A stretch of 64,000 bases of DNA from NVTR01 sp965237505. GTDB taxonomy: Bacteria; Pseudomonadota; Alphaproteobacteria; Rhodobacterales; Rhodobacteraceae. The translations under genes and the position numbers were made by a program. This document shows, piece after piece, positions 7,163 to 16,148 of the stretch; positions within the stretch are counted from its first letter, which is position 1; each line of letters begins with the position of its first letter. The stretch spans positions 62,001-126,000 of the forward strand of contig CBDEFR010000008.1 of the NCBI GenBank assembly GCA_965237505.1, written 5' to 3'. The notes below the pieces were generated by a model. That model searched no databases and had not been told where the DNA came from. It saw nothing but the letters and a program-made list of their open reading frames with translations.

Positions 7163-8497
7163 GGGAGTATCTGAAACTCTGTGTATGGCGCTCAGCCCAT
7201 GCAGTTAAAACGGGTCATTTGTTGAACCGTTCTGGGTAGAGAATAGCGAACTGGTTTCGGGCGGCAACCCATTCTCTGACGCAGCGACCCGCCTTTTCGA
7301 AATTGCGGATGGCCAGATAGATCAGCTTGGTGGCGGCGGCATCGGTTGGAAAGCTGCCACGGGTTTTGGTGGTTTTCCGGATCACCCGGTTCAGGCTTTC
7401 GATGGCGTTGGTGGTGTAGATGATCTTGCGCACCGCTGGCGGGAAGGCAAAGAACGGGATGACCTCCTGCCATGCTCGCCGCCAGCTTGGGGCGATTGAA
7501 GGATATTTGTCGCCCCATTCGGCTTCAAAATCATCAAGGGCTTTGGCGGCTTCCCCGTCATCTACGGCCTGATAAATCAGCTTCAGATCTTTGGCGACAG
7601 CCTTGCGATCCTTCCAGCCGCAGAAGTTCAGGGAATGGCGCACAAGGTGCACGATACAGGTTTGAACCGTCGTATCGGGGAAAGCTGCGTCGATGGCGTC
7701 AGGGAAGCCCTTGAGGCCATCAACGACGGCAATCAGGATATCCTCCAGGCCCCTGTTCTTCAGATTATTCATGACCGACAGCCAGAATTTGGCTCCCTCG
7801 TTGTTGGCAATCCAAAGCCCTAGAACCTCACGTTCACCCTCAGGGGTGACGCCCAGAGCCACATAAACGGCCTTGTTCTTAACCTGGCGGCTTTCCGCAT
7901 CGCGGATTTTGACCCGCAGGGCATCTAGGAAAACGATGGGACAGACCGGCTCCAAAGCCCGGTTTTGCCAGTCTGAAACCTCCTCCAGAACCGCATCGGT
8001 GACACGGCTGATCAGATCGGCAGAAACGCGCAGGCCATAAACCTCTTCAAGATGGGCGCGGATATCGCGGGTGGACAGACCCGCCGCATAAAGCCCGATG
8101 ATCTTGTCATCCATCCCGTCGGTCCGGGTCTGGCCTTTCTGGATCAACTCCGGCTCGAAACTTCCGTCCCTGTCACGCGGGATGTCAATTGGCACTGCGC
8201 CGTCATTGCCCTTCAGCACCTTGCGCGCCGCCCCATTGCGTCGGTTGGATTGCTGGCTTGCAGGCTCACCATGCGGTTCATAGCCCAGATGCTCGGTAAG
8301 TTCAGCGCCCAGCATTCGTTCCATCAGCCGAACCTTGAGTTCCTTCATCAGGCCCTTGTCGCCGAGCAAATCCTCAGGCCGTTCAACGCCGCTAAGCAGC
8401 TCGTCCAGTAGTTCCTTGGAAATCGTCATTGTCGTCATGCTCCTTCAGTTTGGAAGCATGGGCCAAATCAGTCATACACAGAAGGACGGACACTCTC
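7163..8497 (-). mobile_element. IS256-family insertion sequence
   Basis: This element is about 1335 bp, flanked by a perfect 8-bp duplication AAATACTC at 7155-7162 and 8498-8505, typical for IS256. The ends share an inverted repeat (CTGTGTATG block, GGCCCATGC/AGCCCATGC). It carries one intact transposase gene. It interrupts a HEPN-like gene near its 3' end. Confidence 0.88.
7215..8438 (-). CDS. IS256-family (mutator-type) transposase
   Basis: This 407-residue protein, of full family length, has the mutator-type signature. N-terminal blocks are ERMLGAELTEHLGYEPHGEP and RNGAARKVLKG. The catalytic core has VFLDALRVKIRDAE (first Asp), VVDGLKGFPDAIDAAFPD (second Asp) and a C-terminal helix with TTNAIESLNRVIRK (Glu). 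The ATG was chosen at MTTMTISKELLDELL, 59 bp inside the right end. No frame break is seen, so it is probably functional. Confidence 0.95.
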   Translation of the reverse strand: MTTMTISKELLDELLSGVERPEDLLGDKGLMKELKVRLMERMLGAELTEHLGYEPHGEPASQQSNRRNGAARKVLKGNDGAVPIDIPRDRDGSFEPELIQKGQTRTDGMDDKIIGLYAAGLSTRDIRAHLEEVYGLRVSADLISRVTDAVLEEVSDWQNRALEPVCPIVFLDALRVKIRDAESRQVKNKAVYVALGVTPEGEREVLGLWIANNEGAKFWLSVMNNLKNRGLEDILIAVVDGLKGFPDAIDAAFPDTTVQTCIVHLVRHSLNFCGWKDRKAVAKDLKLIYQAVDDGEAAKALDDFEAEWGDKYPSIAPSWRRAWQEVIPFFAFPPAVRKIIYTTNAIESLNRVIRKTTKTRGSFPTDAAATKLIYLAIRNFEKAGRCVREWVAARNQFAILYPERFNK

Positions 8498-9016
8498 AAA
8501 TACTCCGCTTTGCGAACACGAAATTCCCCTGTCCTTTTGTAATTTCCGGGATCGACAGACTCCAAGTCACGTTGCTGCCTGTGATCACTTTCGTCTTTTG
8601 CTGGGGCCGCGTATCTGCCAGACCACTGTAGCACTTCACGGGCGAATATGAGCTGTTTCGTCTCGTATGCCTCCAGTTTTGGAAGTTTTGCCTCTCTCCA
8701 AAGTGCAGCCACATCATGCGTAATCGGAACGCGCTTGACGCTCTCGTCCGCGTTGCCGTTTTCGATGAGCAAGGCAATGTTAGCTTTGATCACCAATTCC
8801 AAAGCCAATGCAGCTTCCCGTCGTTTGGTTTCACCCAGCGCAACGCCGGGTGTGCCGCCATAGCCCGCCTCTTTCGCTATTTCCGATTGCTGGTTATTTG
8901 TAACTGCGCCCAGAAGCTGAACCGAAAATTTGGCATTCTTGCCTTGTTTAGATAGTGAAATGGCGCGCGACGACGCATTTCATTAGTTGAAAGAAACTTG
9001 TACTTTCGCCCGCCGG

Positions 9017-10384
9017 TCAACTCAACTTCCCCCACAAATCATACGCCCCCGACTCATCCACTTCCACGCTCACGATATCCCCCGCCTGCACCCCCTCAAA
9101 CCCCGCATCCACAAACAAATTCCCGTCGATCTCCGGCGCGTCCGCCTTGGTCCGGCAGGTCGCCCCGTCCGCGTCCACTTCATCCACAATCACTTGCAAG
9201 CGAGCCCCAACCTTGGCCGCCAGCTTCGCCGCCGAAATCGCCTGAGCCTGCGCCATGAACCGCTCCCAGCGCTCCTGCTTCACCGCATACGCCACATGAT
9301 CCAGCAACCCGTTACTCCGCGCCCCGGCCACGTCCTCATACTGAAAACACCCGACCCGATCCAACTGTGCCTCGTCCATCCAGTCGAGCAGCACCTGGAA
9401 TTCGGCCTCGGTCTCGCCCGGATAGCCAACAATAAACGTCGAGCGCAGGGTGATGTCGGGGCACACTTCCCGCCACCCGGCGATCTGATCCAGCGTGCGC
9501 GCCGCCGCCGCGGGCCGCGCCATCCGGCGCAGCACCGCCGGGTCGGCGTGCTGGAACGGGATGTCGAGATAGGGCAGGATCAGCCCCTCGGCCATCAGCG
9601 GCACCAGATCGCGCACGAACGGGTAGGGGTAGACGTAGTGCAGCCGCACCCAGACCCCGAGCGCGCCCAGATCGCGGGCAAGATCAACAATATGGGCGCG
9701 GTGGCCGTGCTCGGTGGCATGTTTCAGATCCACCCCGTAAGCGGACGTGTCCTGGCTGATCACCAACAGCTCCTTGACGCCCGCAGCCACCAATCGTTCC
9801 GCTTCCCGCAGCACTGCATGCGCCGGGCGCGACACCAGCCGGCCGCGCATATCGGGGATGATGCAGAAGCGGCATTTGTGATTACAGCCCTCGGATATTT
9901 TCAGATAGCTGTAGTGGCGCGGGGTGAGGCTGACGGCCGACGCGGGCAGCAGGTCGATGAACGGGTCGGGCGCGGGCGGCACCGCGGCGTGCACCGCGGC
10001 CAGCACCGCTTCGTATTGCTGCGGCCCGGTGACCGCCAGCACGCTTGGATGCGCGCCGATGATGTATTCCGCATCAGCCCCCAGACAGCCGGTCACAATG
10101 ACGCGGCCGTTCTCAGCCAGTGCCTCGCCGATCGCTTCAAGGCTCTCGGCCTTGGCACTGTCGAGAAACCCGCAGGTGTTGACGATCACCGCCTCGGCGC
10201 CCGCGTAATCCGGCGAAATCGCGTAGCCCTCGGCCCGCAGCCGGGTCAGGATGCGCTCGCTGTCGACCAACGCCTTGGGACAACCGAGCGAGACCATGCC
10301 GATGGCCGACTGGCCGGGGCGGCGCACTTCAGGCGCTTGGGCGCGGGCCAGATCGGGGCGCAGGTTGCGGGGATTGGTGGTCAT
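9017..10384 (-). CDS. rimO: Ribosomal protein S12 methylthiotransferase RimO
   Basis: This 455-residue radical-SAM enzyme adds a methylthio group to the conserved aspartate of ribosomal protein S12. The N-terminal MTTase domain has the three cluster-binding cysteines in SLGCPKALVDSE, VNTCGFLDSAK and VTGCLG. The radical-SAM motif is CNHKCRFCIIP (CxxxCxxC) followed by MRGRLVSRP. The C-terminal TRAM domain ends in ESGAYDLWGKLS. The internal ATG at 10384 was chosen, because the family starts shortly before GMVSLGCPKALVDSE. The gene stands alone and is intact. The LGCPK and DMRGR forms favour RimO over MiaB. Confidence 0.95.
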   Translation of the reverse strand: MTTNPRNLRPDLARAQAPEVRRPGQSAIGMVSLGCPKALVDSERILTRLRAEGYAISPDYAGAEAVIVNTCGFLDSAKAESLEAIGEALAENGRVIVTGCLGADAEYIIGAHPSVLAVTGPQQYEAVLAAVHAAVPPAPDPFIDLLPASAVSLTPRHYSYLKISEGCNHKCRFCIIPDMRGRLVSRPAHAVLREAERLVAAGVKELLVISQDTSAYGVDLKHATEHGHRAHIVDLARDLGALGVWVRLHYVYPYPFVRDLVPLMAEGLILPYLDIPFQHADPAVLRRMARPAAAARTLDQIAGWREVCPDITLRSTFIVGYPGETEAEFQVLLDWMDEAQLDRVGCFQYEDVAGARSNGLLDHVAYAVKQERWERFMAQAQAISAAKLAAKVGARLQVIVDEVDADGATCRTKADAPEIDGNLFVDAGFEGVQAGDIVSVEVDESGAYDLWGKLS

Positions 10385-10652
10385 GGCCGCGCTATATAGT
10401 AGCCGGTGCGGGCTGTGAAGCACAGGTCGCACGCAGGGCGGGGTCGCGAGAATTGCCACCGGGCCAACCTGCCCGCCGCCTGTGTTTCCCGACACTGCAA
10501 CCAAGGTTGACCCCGCAGGCCGATTTATCCATGACGCAATTCGCCGCCGCCGGTCGCAAAAATATCAGCATTGTTTACTGACGATCTTATCCTTGTTCTG
10601 CGCAGGTCGAAGCAACGGCTCATGGATGTTTCGCCAATTTCGGGATCGCGCT

Positions 10653-12200
10653 ATGCACAATGACCGAGTCACTGCCAAATCGCGCCACCGTCGGCGCCGC
10701 GCACGCGCGCAGGCCAAAAGCACCGCGACGCCGGCGATCGTGACCGGGGCGAAGCGGGAAATCCCGACCTATGATCTGGTAACCGAAGAAGGTCTCGAAC
10801 TGGTCGAGCATCGTTCCGAAATTCTGCTGCAGGAAGTCGGCGTTGAATTTCCCGGCGACACCGCCGCGCTGGCGCTTTGGCGGCAAGCAGGCGCGCAGGT
10901 CAAAGGCACCCGCGTGCGCTTTGACAAAGGCCTTGTGCGCAGCATTATCGACCGCTCGGCGCCAAAAACATTCAAACAATTTGCCCGCAATCCGAAACGA
11001 ACCGTCGATCTGGGCGGCAGGAACGTGGTGTTTGCCCCGGCCTACGGCATGCCCTTTGTGCGCGACCTTGATCGCGGCCGCCGCTACGGCACAATTCAGG
11101 ATTTCGAAAATATCATCAAGCTGACATACACCTCACCGTGGCTACACCATTCTGGCGGCACGGTGTGCGAACCGGTCGACTTGCCGGTCAACAAGCGCCA
11201 TCTGGATATGGTCTATGCGCACCTGAAATGGAGCGACAAACCGTTCATGGGATCGGTCACCGCGCCGGAGCGGGCGAGCGACAGCATCGACATGGCACGG
11301 CTGGTTTTTGGCGCCGAATTTGTTGAGCAAAACTGCGTTGTCATGGGTAACATCAACATGAATTCGCCGCTGCTGTTTGACTACGCCATGTCCGGCTCGC
11401 TCAGGGCCTATGCGCGCGCCAATCAATGCCCGGTGGTCGTGCCATTCGTGCTCGGCGGGGCCACGGCGCCGATCACCATGCCCGCAGCGGTCACGCAGGC
11501 CTATAGCGAGGTCTTGGTGGGCTGTGCCCTGGGGCAGTTGGAACGGCCCGGCTCGCCTTCGATCTTTGGCAACTTCGTCACCTCGGTTGATCTCAAATCG
11601 GGATCGCCGACATTCGGAACCCCCGAGCCCGCGCTGGCCGCCTATCTTGCCGGTCAGTTGGCGCGCCGGGTCGGCCTGCCAGTGCGCTGCAGCGGGGCCT
11701 TTACCGGCTCCAAGCTGCCCGACGCGCAGGCGATGATGGAATCGGTGACTTCGCTGACCGCCGCAGTCCTGAGCGGTGCCAATTTTGTGCTACAGGCGGC
11801 GGGCTGGCTCGAAGCGGCGCTCACCGTAAGTTATGAAAAGCTAATGCTGGACGCGGATTATCTCGGCGCGATGCATGTGTTTTTGCAAGGCCTCACGCTG
11901 GATGGCAACAATTTCGCCGCCGACGCATTCACCGAAGTCGGCCCGGGCAACCATTTCTTCGGCTGCCAGCACACGTTGAAAAACTACCGGACCGCGTTTT
12001 ACGACAGCGCCCTGTCGGACAACCAGTCGTTCGAAAACTGGACCGATCGCGGCAGTGAGGATGCGGTCATTCGTGCGAACAGAAAATGGAAACAGGACCT
12101 CGCCGATTATCAAGCCCCGCCGCTTGATCCGGCAATTGACGAAGCGCTGCTGGACTTCATGGCGCGCAAAAAGGCGACACTGCCCGACATTTGGTATTAG
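10653..12200 (+). CDS. MttB-family (trimethylamine methyltransferase-like) protein
   Basis: This 515-residue protein belongs to the COG5598/MttB superfamily of corrinoid-dependent methyltransferases acting on quaternary or tertiary amines. Seen features are the N-terminal RSEILLQEVGVEFPGD region, the TIM-barrel repeats, NCVVMGNINMNSPLLFD, QAYSEVLVGCALGQ and a C-terminal GPGNHFFGCQHTLKNY block. There is no in-frame amber codon, so it is a non-pyrrolysine member. Such members in marine alphaproteobacteria may use substrates like glycine betaine, but the substrate is not determined here. No corrinoid protein or reductase gene is next to it. The Arg-rich N-terminus (RHRRRRARAQ) is typical of this group. 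The start at 10653 is preferred, though 10626 is possible. Confidence 0.85.
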   Translation: MHNDRVTAKSRHRRRRARAQAKSTATPAIVTGAKREIPTYDLVTEEGLELVEHRSEILLQEVGVEFPGDTAALALWRQAGAQVKGTRVRFDKGLVRSIIDRSAPKTFKQFARNPKRTVDLGGRNVVFAPAYGMPFVRDLDRGRRYGTIQDFENIIKLTYTSPWLHHSGGTVCEPVDLPVNKRHLDMVYAHLKWSDKPFMGSVTAPERASDSIDMARLVFGAEFVEQNCVVMGNINMNSPLLFDYAMSGSLRAYARANQCPVVVPFVLGGATAPITMPAAVTQAYSEVLVGCALGQLERPGSPSIFGNFVTSVDLKSGSPTFGTPEPALAAYLAGQLARRVGLPVRCSGAFTGSKLPDAQAMMESVTSLTAAVLSGANFVLQAAGWLEAALTVSYEKLMLDADYLGAMHVFLQGLTLDGNNFAADAFTEVGPGNHFFGCQHTLKNYRTAFYDSALSDNQSFENWTDRGSEDAVIRANRKWKQDLADYQAPPLDPAIDEALLDFMARKKATLPDIWY

Positions 12201-12260
12201 CGTGGCAACCCAATCAGTCCGCCGTGCGGTTACCGGATCAAGGAGTCCGGTCGGCAGGCG

Positions 12261-13472
12261 CAGGGGAATCGCATGAAGGTTATGTCCGGAGAATTTGCAG
12301 TAAGAACCGATTGTTCCATCCGGCCTTTTTGCGCATGACCCTGAGCGATTTTTTATCTTTTGCCTTGTTGAGCAGATTCATTGCCATGTGTTTGATGACG
12401 GCAAAATTCTTGGGGCCGTGATCCTTACGAACACGGCTGTCATCATCGCGGAATGTGACGTCGAGCACCCAGTGGAGGCGGTTTTCAATCCCCCAATGGG
12501 AGCGTACCGCATGGGCAAAGCGCGGCGCATCTTTCGGTAGAGACGAGATGAAGTATCGGGTTTGTTGTGTTGTTTTCCCGTTGCTTTCACGGATCGAGAC
12601 AACGCGACCAATACTGGTCAGGCCCGCCCAACCCGGATGGCGCTCTTGCAGCCATTCTATGGTGTCACTCTGGGTGTAGGTCCGGGTCTCAATCCGACCT
12701 TTATCGCCATCAACAGTCTGTAACGACGCAGTATTTTCATGCTCCCTCTCTTCAAACCACAGTTTCACATCCTCAAAAAGGCTGCTCTGATTTCCCTTGA
12801 GCGCCAGCACGTAGTCGGCCCCCTTGTCGCGGATTTTGCAGGCAATCTGGCGTTGGCACCCCATCGCGTCCAGCGTCACGATCGCGCCCTCAACGTGGAG
12901 CAAATCCAAGAGCAATGGAATGTCCTTGATCTCGTTCTTTTTGTGCGCACTTGCCCGCTGACCCAGTACCAGACGCAGATCATCACAGTAGGCCGAGATC
13001 AAATGCAGAGGTGTTTCACCACCGGCCTTTGACCCGCGCATCGTCTTGCCATCGACGGCCACAATCGAGCCTTCAACGCGTCCCGCCAGGCCAGCAGCCC
13101 ATTGCGCAAAGGCTGTACTGAACTTCTCCGGATCAAGCAGCCGAAACACCGTTGAAAGCGTGTCATGCGAGGGAATGCCGTGCTCAAAAGGGGGCCAATT
13201 TGCGCAGAAACTTCAGCTTTTCTTCACCATATTCGACAATATCAACGACACTCTCGCCGCCCGAGACCACCGCACACAGGCTTAAAAGCAGGATCTCATC
13301 AAGCGGGTAAAGCACCTTCGCCTGCTGGCGAGGGTCAGGGATGGCCGAAATAACAGATTGAAATGATGTAGTCTTTTCCAAAGCAAGTCCTCCAGATGCG
13401 TGTTCTGGTGACATTGAATCAGACGTTGATGCACGTAGCAAACACGGGCCAGCTATTCATGCGATACCCCTG
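12261..13472 (-). mobile_element. ISAs1-family element with 10-bp target duplication
   Basis: The ends are inverted repeats CAGGGG(A/T)ATCGCATGAA at 12261 and, in complement, ending 13472. A perfect 10-bp direct repeat TCGGCAGGCG flanks it (12251-12260 and 13473-13482), showing a simple and recent insertion between mttB-like and dsbA-like genes. Its transposase frame is broken once. Confidence 0.9.
12280..13441 (-). pseudogene. ISAs1-family transposase with one frameshift
   Basis: Two overlapping frames make up one transposase. The first (13441-13184) holds the N-terminal DUF4338-like part with IPDPRQQAKVLYPLDEILLL and ends LRKLAPF-stop. The second (to 12280) continues FEHGIPSHDTLSTVFRLLDP with the DDE motifs VAVDGKTMRGSK, TLDAMGCQRQIACK and HWGIENRLHWVLDV. 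The break is at about 13187-13190, where the coding strand reads CCCCCTTTTGA and one extra T causes the stop. The intact 10-bp target duplication shows the frameshift is recent. Confidence 0.88.
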
Positions 13473-13537
13473 TCGGCAGGCGCAGAATGCAGTACCGGTA
13501 ATCGCGAAACGTGCAAGGAATTGAAAAGCGGCTCAAG

Positions 13538-14308
13538 TCACCCACACGGCCCCGGATCACCGCGCTCCAGCGCAATAAGCCGGGTCATGTCGCGCACATC
13601 AATGTCGCCGATCACCACGGTGCGCCCGATCACCATCCCCGGCGTACCGATCATGCCGAACTTGTTGGCCGGCGCGCGCGACAACCACATGCGCCGCTCA
13701 ACGTTCGGATCTTGCATGTCCGCGATCAGCTGATCCGCGTCGATCCCGACGCTTTCAGCCAACGCGCGCACATAGCCGTCGTTGGCCTGAAACCGGGCCC
13801 GCATCAGCCGATCGTGAAACAGCTCATAGGCACCCTGCGCGCCCGCCGCGATGGTGGCGCGTGCCGCCACCTCCGACGTAGGCCCCAGCCCGGCCAGATC
13901 GTGCCAGGAAATCTGCACGCCGCGCAACGTGCGCAACACCGGCGTCAGGCGGCGGCAGATCGGGCATTGATAATCAAAGAAATAGGCAATCGGAACCGCG
14001 CCATCGGCGCGCGTCGCCGCACCAAACAGCGAGGCGCAACGATCATCCGCAACCGCTGCCTCGGCAGCCAGCAGCCCGCTCGGTTTCTCGCTGTCCAGCC
14101 CGAACAGCGGCACGCCGCTGGCCGAAATCGGTCCGCTGGGCAATATCCGGTAGTCGGCCGGATCCTGCATCGTCTGAAAGTCAAATTCGCCTGCTGGCGA
14201 CAGCCGGGCAAACCACCCGCCCCGATAGCCGACAAAACCGATGACCGCCAGCACCGCCGCACCAATCAGCAATCGCCGCTGCAGCGCCTGAACCGGCGCC
14301 TCGCTCAT
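13538..14308 (-). CDS. DsbA-like thiol-disulfide oxidoreductase, membrane-anchored
   Basis: This 256-residue protein has an N-terminal transmembrane anchor (LLIGAAVLAVIGFVGYRGGW) that would place the rest in the periplasm. The thioredoxin-fold active site is FDYQCPICRRLTPVL (CPIC). The DsbA-type helical insertion follows, and the cis-proline loop is probably IGTPGMVIG. The ATG at 14308 overlaps the upstream permease stop by four bases, so it is the last gene of a three-gene operon with the ABC transporter. It may handle disulfides in an exported substrate, but this is inferred from position. It may equally be a thioredoxin-like reductase. Confidence 0.85.
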   Translation of the reverse strand: MSEAPVQALQRRLLIGAAVLAVIGFVGYRGGWFARLSPAGEFDFQTMQDPADYRILPSGPISASGVPLFGLDSEKPSGLLAAEAAVADDRCASLFGAATRADGAVPIAYFFDYQCPICRRLTPVLRTLRGVQISWHDLAGLGPTSEVAARATIAAGAQGAYELFHDRLMRARFQANDGYVRALAESVGIDADQLIADMQDPNVERRMWLSRAPANKFGMIGTPGMVIGRTVVIGDIDVRDMTRLIALERGDPGPCG

Positions 14309-15066
14309 TGCCGCAAGCGCCAGCCGGTGCGGAAAATGAACCAGATCACCGCCATGCAAAACGCCAGAAACCCGCAGACCGCCACAATCGACACCCCGAC
14401 CGGCACATCCGCCACCTCGAAGAACGACCAGCGAAAACCGGAGATCAGGTACAACACCGGGTTGAACCGGGTCACCGTCTGCCAGAATTCGGGCAGCATC
14501 GAGATCGAATAAAATGACCCGCCCAAAAATACCAGCGGCGTAATCACCAAGAGCGGGATCAGCTGCAACTGATCAAAATTCTTCGCCCAGATGCCGATGA
14601 TAAAGCCAAGCAGCGAAAACGACACTGCCGTCAGCAGCAAAAACCCGATCATCCACAACGGATGGGCGATATGAAGGTCGACAAAAAGCGTCGAAGTGGC
14701 CATGATGATCAGCGCGATCATCGTGGCCTTGGACGCCGCCGCCCCGACATAGCCGATGACAATCTCCAGAAACGACATCGGGGCCGACATCAGCTCATAG
14801 ATAGTGCCGATAAATTTCGGGAAATAGATGCCGAAGGATGCGTTGGTGACCGACTGCTGCAAAAGCGTCAGCATGATCAGACCGGGCACGATAAACGCAC
14901 CATAGCCGATGCCGTCAACCGACTGAATGCGGCTGCCAATGGCGGCGCCAAAGACCACGAAATACAGAACCGTCGACAGAACCGGCGACACGATTGATTG
15001 CCCCAATGTCCGAAATGTCCGGGTCATTTCAAATACATAAATTGCGCGGATGGCGTACCAGTTCAC
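14305..15066 (-). CDS. ABC-2 type transporter permease (YadH-like)
   Basis: This 253-residue membrane protein has six predicted spans, including VLSTVLYFVVFGAAIGS, YGAFIVPGLIMLTLLQQS, ATMIALIIMATSTLFV, FLLLTAVSFSLLGFIIG, LIPLLVITPLVFLGGSFYS and VSIVAVCGFLAFCMAVIWF. The ABC-2 signature region (PLVFLGGSFYSISMLPEFWQ) is clear. It overlaps the ATPase gene upstream and the dsbA-like gene downstream by four bases each. With the ATPase it forms an exporter of the YadGH type, whose substrate is unknown. Confidence 0.9.
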   Translation of the reverse strand: MNWYAIRAIYVFEMTRTFRTLGQSIVSPVLSTVLYFVVFGAAIGSRIQSVDGIGYGAFIVPGLIMLTLLQQSVTNASFGIYFPKFIGTIYELMSAPMSFLEIVIGYVGAAASKATMIALIIMATSTLFVDLHIAHPLWMIGFLLLTAVSFSLLGFIIGIWAKNFDQLQLIPLLVITPLVFLGGSFYSISMLPEFWQTVTRFNPVLYLISGFRWSFFEVADVPVGVSIVAVCGFLAFCMAVIWFIFRTGWRLRQ

Positions 15067-15989
15067 CGGCTTTCCTCCACCAATGTCAGAAATATCTGCT
15101 CGAGCGAGCTGTGTGTTGTATCCATATCGCGCACCGTTTGCCCGGCTGCTGATATGTCGGCAAGCAGCCGGGTGATGCCGGTCCGCTCGGCCTGGGTGTC
15201 GTATTCATAAACCATCGAGGCGCCATCCTCGGCCAGCGTCAGCCGGTAGGCGTCAAGTGCTGCCGGCACCTCGGATATCGGCCGGTGCAAATGCAACGTC
15301 AGTTGCTTGCCCCCCAGTTGTTTCATCAGCTTGGCCTTGTCCTCGACCAGCAGCAAACGCCCGTTGTTGATCACCCCGATCCGGTCGGCCATCTGTTCGG
15401 CCTCTTCGATGTAATGGGTGGTCAGAATGATGGTGACACCGTCGTCGCGCAGCCGCCGCACCAGCTCCCACATATCTTTTCGCAGGCTCACGTCCACACC
15501 GGCTGTCGGCTCATCCAGAAACAGGATGCGCGGCTCGTGGCTCAGCGCCTTGGCAATCAGAACCCGGCGTTTCATGCCGCCGGACAGCTCGACGTTGCGC
15601 GCATCGCGCTTGTCCCAAAGCGAGAGCGAGCGCAGCACCTGCTCGATGTGCGCCGGGTCCGGGGCCTTGCCAAACAGCCCGCGCGAAAACCGGGTGGTGT
15701 TGATCACCGTTTCAAACGGCTCGATGGTTATCTCTTGTGGCACCAGCCCGATCAGGCTGCGGGTGGCGCGATAATCGCGCCCGATGTCATAGCCGACAAC
15801 CGTGACCGAGCCTGCGCTCAGCCGGATCAGCCCGCAGATCGCCGAAATCAGCGTCGTCTTGCCGGCGCCATTGGGGCCCAGCAGCGCCAGTATCTCGCCC
15901 TCCTCAATCTCCAGTGACACATCGCGCAAAGCAACCGGTCCACTGGCAAAGGTCTTGGACAGGTTTTTTACGGATATGACGGACGACAT
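15063..15989 (-). CDS. ABC transporter ATP-binding protein (YadG-like)
   Basis: This 308-residue ATPase has the Walker A LLGPNGAGKTTLIS, the Q-loop VPQEITIEPFETV, the signature VELSGGMKRRVLIAK, the Walker B RILFLDEPTAGVDV and the switch His in LTTHYIEEAEQMAD. The C-terminal extension of about 90 residues, ending FLTLVEESR, is typical of drug or polysaccharide-type ABC-2 exporters. It is the first gene of the operon ATPase-permease-dsbA-like. Confidence 0.93.
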   Translation of the reverse strand: MSSVISVKNLSKTFASGPVALRDVSLEIEEGEILALLGPNGAGKTTLISAICGLIRLSAGSVTVVGYDIGRDYRATRSLIGLVPQEITIEPFETVINTTRFSRGLFGKAPDPAHIEQVLRSLSLWDKRDARNVELSGGMKRRVLIAKALSHEPRILFLDEPTAGVDVSLRKDMWELVRRLRDDGVTIILTTHYIEEAEQMADRIGVINNGRLLLVEDKAKLMKQLGGKQLTLHLHRPISEVPAALDAYRLTLAEDGASMVYEYDTQAERTGITRLLADISAAGQTVRDMDTTHSSLEQIFLTLVEESR

Positions 15990-16076
15990 GGGACAACCCC
16001 CGGTTCGCGCTTGTTTAGCCCCACTGACCTAGCCCGAAGACAGCGCGTGCACCAGCCCGCAACGAGCCCAATTCTT

Positions 16077-16136
16077 CTTTTCAAAATTATCCTCGGGGTG
16101 AATGGGCCAACGGCCCAGAGGGGGCAGACAGCCCCT
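16077..16136. repeat. Intergenic repeat shared with argD and gnd downstream regions
   Basis: TTCAAAATTATCCTCGGGGT at 16079, followed by GGGGGCAGACAGCCCC, lies just after gcrA. Related sequence follows argD at 18216-18280 (AAAATACTTTCGGGGTGAAT then GGGGCCGACAGCCCC), and a shorter form follows gnd at 22840-22868. The GGGG-CAGA-CAGCCCC part could act as a terminator for gcrA, being followed by CGTTTTTTC in the + orientation. These look like a dispersed family in this genome. Confidence 0.55.
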
Positions 16137-16148
16137 TCGTTTTTTCGC

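Larger units (their letters stand above)
7076..8979 (-). pseudogene. HEPN-like domain protein, split by IS256
   Basis: Removing the IS256 (7163-8497) and one copy of its 8-bp duplication joins two fragments into one frame: 8979-8498 (...RREAALALELVIKANIALLI..., RVPITHDVAALWREAKLP, LQWSGRYAAPAKDES, EFRVRKAEY) and 7162-7076 (FSVEKSMALYDIAERMFLQR then HKNRTF and stop). The helical pattern, the RVPITH motif (R-x4-H) and the WSGRY end are typical of HEPN domains, which are often RNases or nucleic-acid partners in defence or toxin systems. No normal start codon exists in this frame before the TGA at 8980-8982, so the start is also damaged or unusual. Confidence 0.7.

Noticed and set aside
8987..10399. 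Long plus-strand open frame across rimO
   Set aside because: It is the antisense shadow of rimO, rich in His, Arg and Pro with no domain; all radical-SAM motifs are on the minus strand.
10385..10652. N-terminal extensions of rimO and the MttB-like gene into their shared intergenic space
   Set aside because: Family starts lie inside; the extra residues are low quality and the space must hold promoters.
10653..12200. Pyrrolysine-containing MttB
   Set aside because: The reading frame is open without an in-frame TAG, so it is the non-pyrrolysine type.
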